Position numbers and translations under genes: made by a program
From: Flavobacterium sp.
GTDB lineage: Bacteria > Bacteroidota > Bacteroidia > Flavobacteriales > Flavobacteriaceae
NCBI GenBank assembly: GCA_024642295.1
Contig: JAHEBK010000007.1
Coordinates: forward strand, 1 to 16,344
Direction: 5' to 3'
DNA length: 16,344 nucleotides
In this document: positions 15,101 to 16,344 of the stretch, piece after piece
How positions within the stretch are numbered: the stretch's first letter is position 1
Layout of the letters: the number at the start of each line of letters is the position of its first letter
The notes under the pieces: generated by a model
Database searches by the model: none
What the model was told of the DNA's origin: nothing
Seen by the model: the letters and a program-made list of their open reading frames with translations, nothing else

Positions 15101-15960
15101 TAGGAGAAACTATTTTCAGAGGAAACGCATCAATAACTAATGGACAGTTTGAATTCAGTTTTATTGTACCTAGAGACATTAGAATACCTTTAGGCAATGG
15201 TAAAATAAGTTTTTACTCTAAAAAAAACCAACAATTCGAAGACAATGCTGGATATGATACTACTATAAAAATTGGAGGTGTAAATGAAAATGCACCCGAG
15301 GACAATATTAGTCCAATTGTGAAGTTATATATGAATGACCAAACTTTTGTTTCAGGTGGAATTACAAATTCATCTCCATTTATATTTGCTTTACTTGAAG
15401 ATGAAAACGGAATAAACACTGCAAGCGGAATAGGTCATGATATAACTGCTATTTTAGACGGCGATGTAAGCAACCCCTATATATTAAATGATTATTACCA
15501 AACCAATTTGAATGATTACACTAAAGGTTCTATACGATTCCCTTTACGAGACATCTCACCTGGTCTGCATACAATTACATTTAAAGCTTGGGATGTTTAT
15601 AACAACCCTACAACAACAGAAATACAATTTTTAGTAGTAGGTGATGAAACAATAACTTTAACTAATGTATTAAACTATCCAAATCCTTTTGTAAACTATA
15701 CAGAATTTTGGTTTACACACAATAGACCTTTCGAACCTCTAGATGTTCAAATTCAAGTATTTACAATAACTGGAAAAGTAGTTTGGACAAAAAACCAAAT
15801 TATTACCACTCAAGGTTTTTTATCGAAAGAAATTACTTGGAACGGAAAAGATGATTTTGGAAACAAAATAGGTAAAGGAGTTTATGTATATAAATTAACA
15901 GTTAAATCAAGTTTGACCAATAAAAAGGTCGAAAAAATCGAAAAACTTGTGATACTTTAA
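12118..15960 (+). CDS. porU: Type IX secretion system sortase/C-terminal signal peptidase PorU
   Basis: Cell-surface cysteine peptidase that cuts the C-terminal signal from proteins exported by the type IX system and, in species that do so, attaches them to the surface. The 1280-residue protein has a signal peptide (about 1-20), beta-rich N-terminal domains with SGDWYRFYIEKSGVYKI starting near 172, and a gingipain-type (peptidase C25) domain from about 545 to 920. That domain has LFGDASFDY (617-625), the catalytic His791 in LGHGGEDG, the catalytic Cys825 in TITCDFSRF, and YIGDPALML (908-916). The last about 100 residues (from NYPNPF at 1186-1191 to the end) form a FlgD-like/C-terminal-signal fold with GKGVYVYKL. 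Length and His-Cys spacing fit PorU, not a gingipain substrate. porV follows after 38 bases. Confidence 0.94.
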   Translation: MRKILQITTLLLCFSSISQSKGDVNINWTDKNEVDYGQFKIKIPNFSGNNFQFDSSERTIHFVLKLPENTVYDENNIQITNVNYENIGSSELGELTIEKIPNRLKASILNNNARELIQSFLFISPIIKDEFGYKKITSFTYKVNIQNNNFSKNTITNKSANTNTITNSVLASGDWYRFYIEKSGVYKIDKNFLQQLGINLNNINPKNIRLFGNGGKMLPLSNQTYYPSDLTENAIQIFGEQDGRFDNEDYILFYGEGTTAIWNEESLTSINLYADKSYYYINIQGEEGKRIPEMTQPTGTASLNITNFDDTQFHELDLINIANLGRQWFGESFEIKNTQEFTFNFPNIDTSIPATIKIGAGAAAFTPTSFKVTANNSDLGTLNLAPLAGITSDIKYTHNTFNRTYNGTENTTIKLTYDNNNVTGSKGYLDYIQITAKRNLIGFGKQFHFLNNSSSSNLGIANYTISNAKTISQVWDITDIYNISKYTNQNQDSFSFKTNLGVLKKYIALDTDYLKPLKENSSKISNQNIKGTIFNNNEGQFQDIDYVIITPSLLVNQAEKLANFHRSYSKLNTKVITLESIYQEFSAGKQDIAAIRNCIKYIYQNSSSTAKRIKYINLFGDASFDYKNRIINNTNIVPIYHALRGNTIGEASFSSDDFFGYMDNNEGNIVNSFGGIDIAVGRMIHSDTQKADEMVNKVIEYHDEKSYGNWRNNCIMIADDSDRTTDPTIQFRQNNLADLAASKKPFINIDKILLDSFTQETSAGGNRYPKARKELFDAFEKGALILNYLGHGGEDGLAGERIWEKSDGQNLKNQYKYPLFVTITCDFSRFDNPSRPTAGEFTYWNPKGGAIAMLTTIRAILQTPAENFNDIIFNYLLSFDSNQYTTIAEALRLAKNSAPSPSSNVVFYIGDPALMLAIPKPKIRLTKVNDIPITQTIDNFKSLDKIKITGEVTDEYNNILSNYTGEVFTKIFDKTIVKKTLNNDGNSPPISFNSLGETIFRGNASITNGQFEFSFIVPRDIRIPLGNGKISFYSKKNQQFEDNAGYDTTIKIGGVNENAPEDNISPIVKLYMNDQTFVSGGITNSSPFIFALLEDENGINTASGIGHDITAILDGDVSNPYILNDYYQTNLNDYTKGSIRFPLRDISPGLHTITFKAWDVYNNPTTTEIQFLVVGDETITLTNVLNYPNPFVNYTEFWFTHNRPFEPLDVQIQVFTITGKVVWTKNQIITTQGFLSKEITWNGKDDFGNKIGKGVYVYKLTVKSSLTNKKVEKIEKLVIL

Positions 15961-15976
15961 TAAAACGCTATATTTG
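15947..15976 (+). promoter_or_regulatory. Promoter of porV, starting inside the 3' end of porU
   Basis: TTG at 15947-15949 lies within the last codons of porU; 19 bases later TATATTTG at 15969-15976 is a full -7 match. The ATG of porV follows 22 bases on, giving a very short leader. Element and spacing equal those of the tRNA-Val promoter. Confidence 0.7.
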
Positions 15977-15998
15977 TCAAATAAATTTTTATAATAAA

Positions 15999-16344
15999 AT
16001 GAGAAAATTAATTCTTCTAACTATCTGTTTACTTGCCTATTCATTCAACTATGCACAAGGAGGCAGAGTAATTACAACAGGTGTTCCTTTTTTATTAGTT
16101 TCTGCGGATGCAAGAGCAGCTGGTATGGCCGACATAGGCGTAGCAACTTCAGCGGATGCATTCTCTCAACAATGGAATCCCGCTAAATATGCATTTGCAA
16201 AAGACAAACAAGGAGTTTCATTAAGTTACACTCCATATTTAGTAGATCTCGCTAATGATATAGCCCTTGGTCAGCTTACGTATTACAATAGAATAAACGA
16301 ACGCTCTGCTTTTGCAACCAGCCTTCGTTATTTTAGTTTTGGAG
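15999..16344 (+). CDS. porV: Type IX secretion system outer-membrane protein PorV (5' part, cut by window edge)
   Basis: The first 115 codons are present from ATG 15999; the rest lies outside. Residues 1-19 are a signal peptide (MRKLILLTICLLAYSFNYA, probable cleavage before Q-G-G). The mature start RVITTGVPFLLVSADARAAG, then MADIGVATSADAFSQQWNP (43-61) and alternating beta strands, is the FadL-like beta-barrel N-terminus typical of PorV (also called LptO). In the type IX system PorV binds the C-terminal signal of substrates leaving the SprA translocon and delivers them to PorU. Its place directly after porU agrees with that. PorV and PorP-type or other PorV-like barrels are alternatives, but the porU neighbour makes PorV the best call. 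Confidence 0.92.
   Translation, partial: MRKLILLTICLLAYSFNYAQGGRVITTGVPFLLVSADARAAGMADIGVATSADAFSQQWNPAKYAFAKDKQGVSLSYTPYLVDLANDIALGQLTYYNRINERSAFATSLRYFSFG

Noticed and set aside
12118..15960. Possibility that the large protein is a secreted gingipain-type protease substrate
   Set aside because: Its length, N-terminal domains and neighbours porV and gldJ match PorU, and secreted gingipain-like proteases are arranged differently.

Overview
The window looks like chromosomal DNA from a gliding member of the Bacteroidota, most likely Flavobacterium or a close relative in the Flavobacteriaceae. The evidence is high A+T content, promoter-like elements of the Bacteroidota type (TTG, 19 nt, TAnnTTTG), weak Shine-Dalgarno sequences, and a gldJ / porU / porV block that belongs to the type IX secretion system (T9SS) and gliding machinery. 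I see no insertion sequence, prophage, CRISPR array or clear foreign island; this is mostly ordinary core genome.

Layout. (1) 1-2621, minus strand: a tight five-gene run transcribed right to left, encoding a secreted YHS-domain protein, a DoxX-like membrane protein, a DinB-like four-helix protein, an NRDE/TANGO2-family protein and a membrane-anchored ATP-grasp protein cut off by the window edge. (2) 2622-2966: intergenic, holding the terminator of the next gene. (3) 2967-4106, minus: a short-chain-type acyl-CoA dehydrogenase, divergent from (4) 4265-5332, plus: anhydro-N-acetylmuramic acid kinase (anmK). (5) 5401-7334, plus: exbB, exbD and a TonB-like energy transducer, the inner-membrane complex that energises outer-membrane transport. 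(6) 7377-8609, plus: folC. (7) 8696-8770, plus: tRNA-Val(TAC) with its own consensus promoter and a terminator. (8) 8885-10168, minus: murF, and 10242-11906, minus: gldJ. (9) 12118-15960, plus: porU, divergent from gldJ, then 15999 to the edge: porV.

How the genes fit together. PorU is the caspase-like outer-membrane peptidase that removes T9SS C-terminal signals. PorV is the barrel protein that shuttles substrates to PorU. GldJ is an outer-membrane lipoprotein of the gliding/T9SS apparatus, so the right third of the window is one functional block read from a shared divergent intergenic region. murF and anmK serve peptidoglycan synthesis and recycling; folC serves folate polyglutamylation. 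FolC and MurF belong to the same Mur-ligase fold superfamily and converge on the tRNA gene.

The observations most worth a second look are the five-gene operon at the left end, whose combined role I cannot name; a strong promoter for porV buried in the end of porU; and recurring 19-nt promoter spacing. Nothing here makes a convincing case for a wholly new defence or mobile system.
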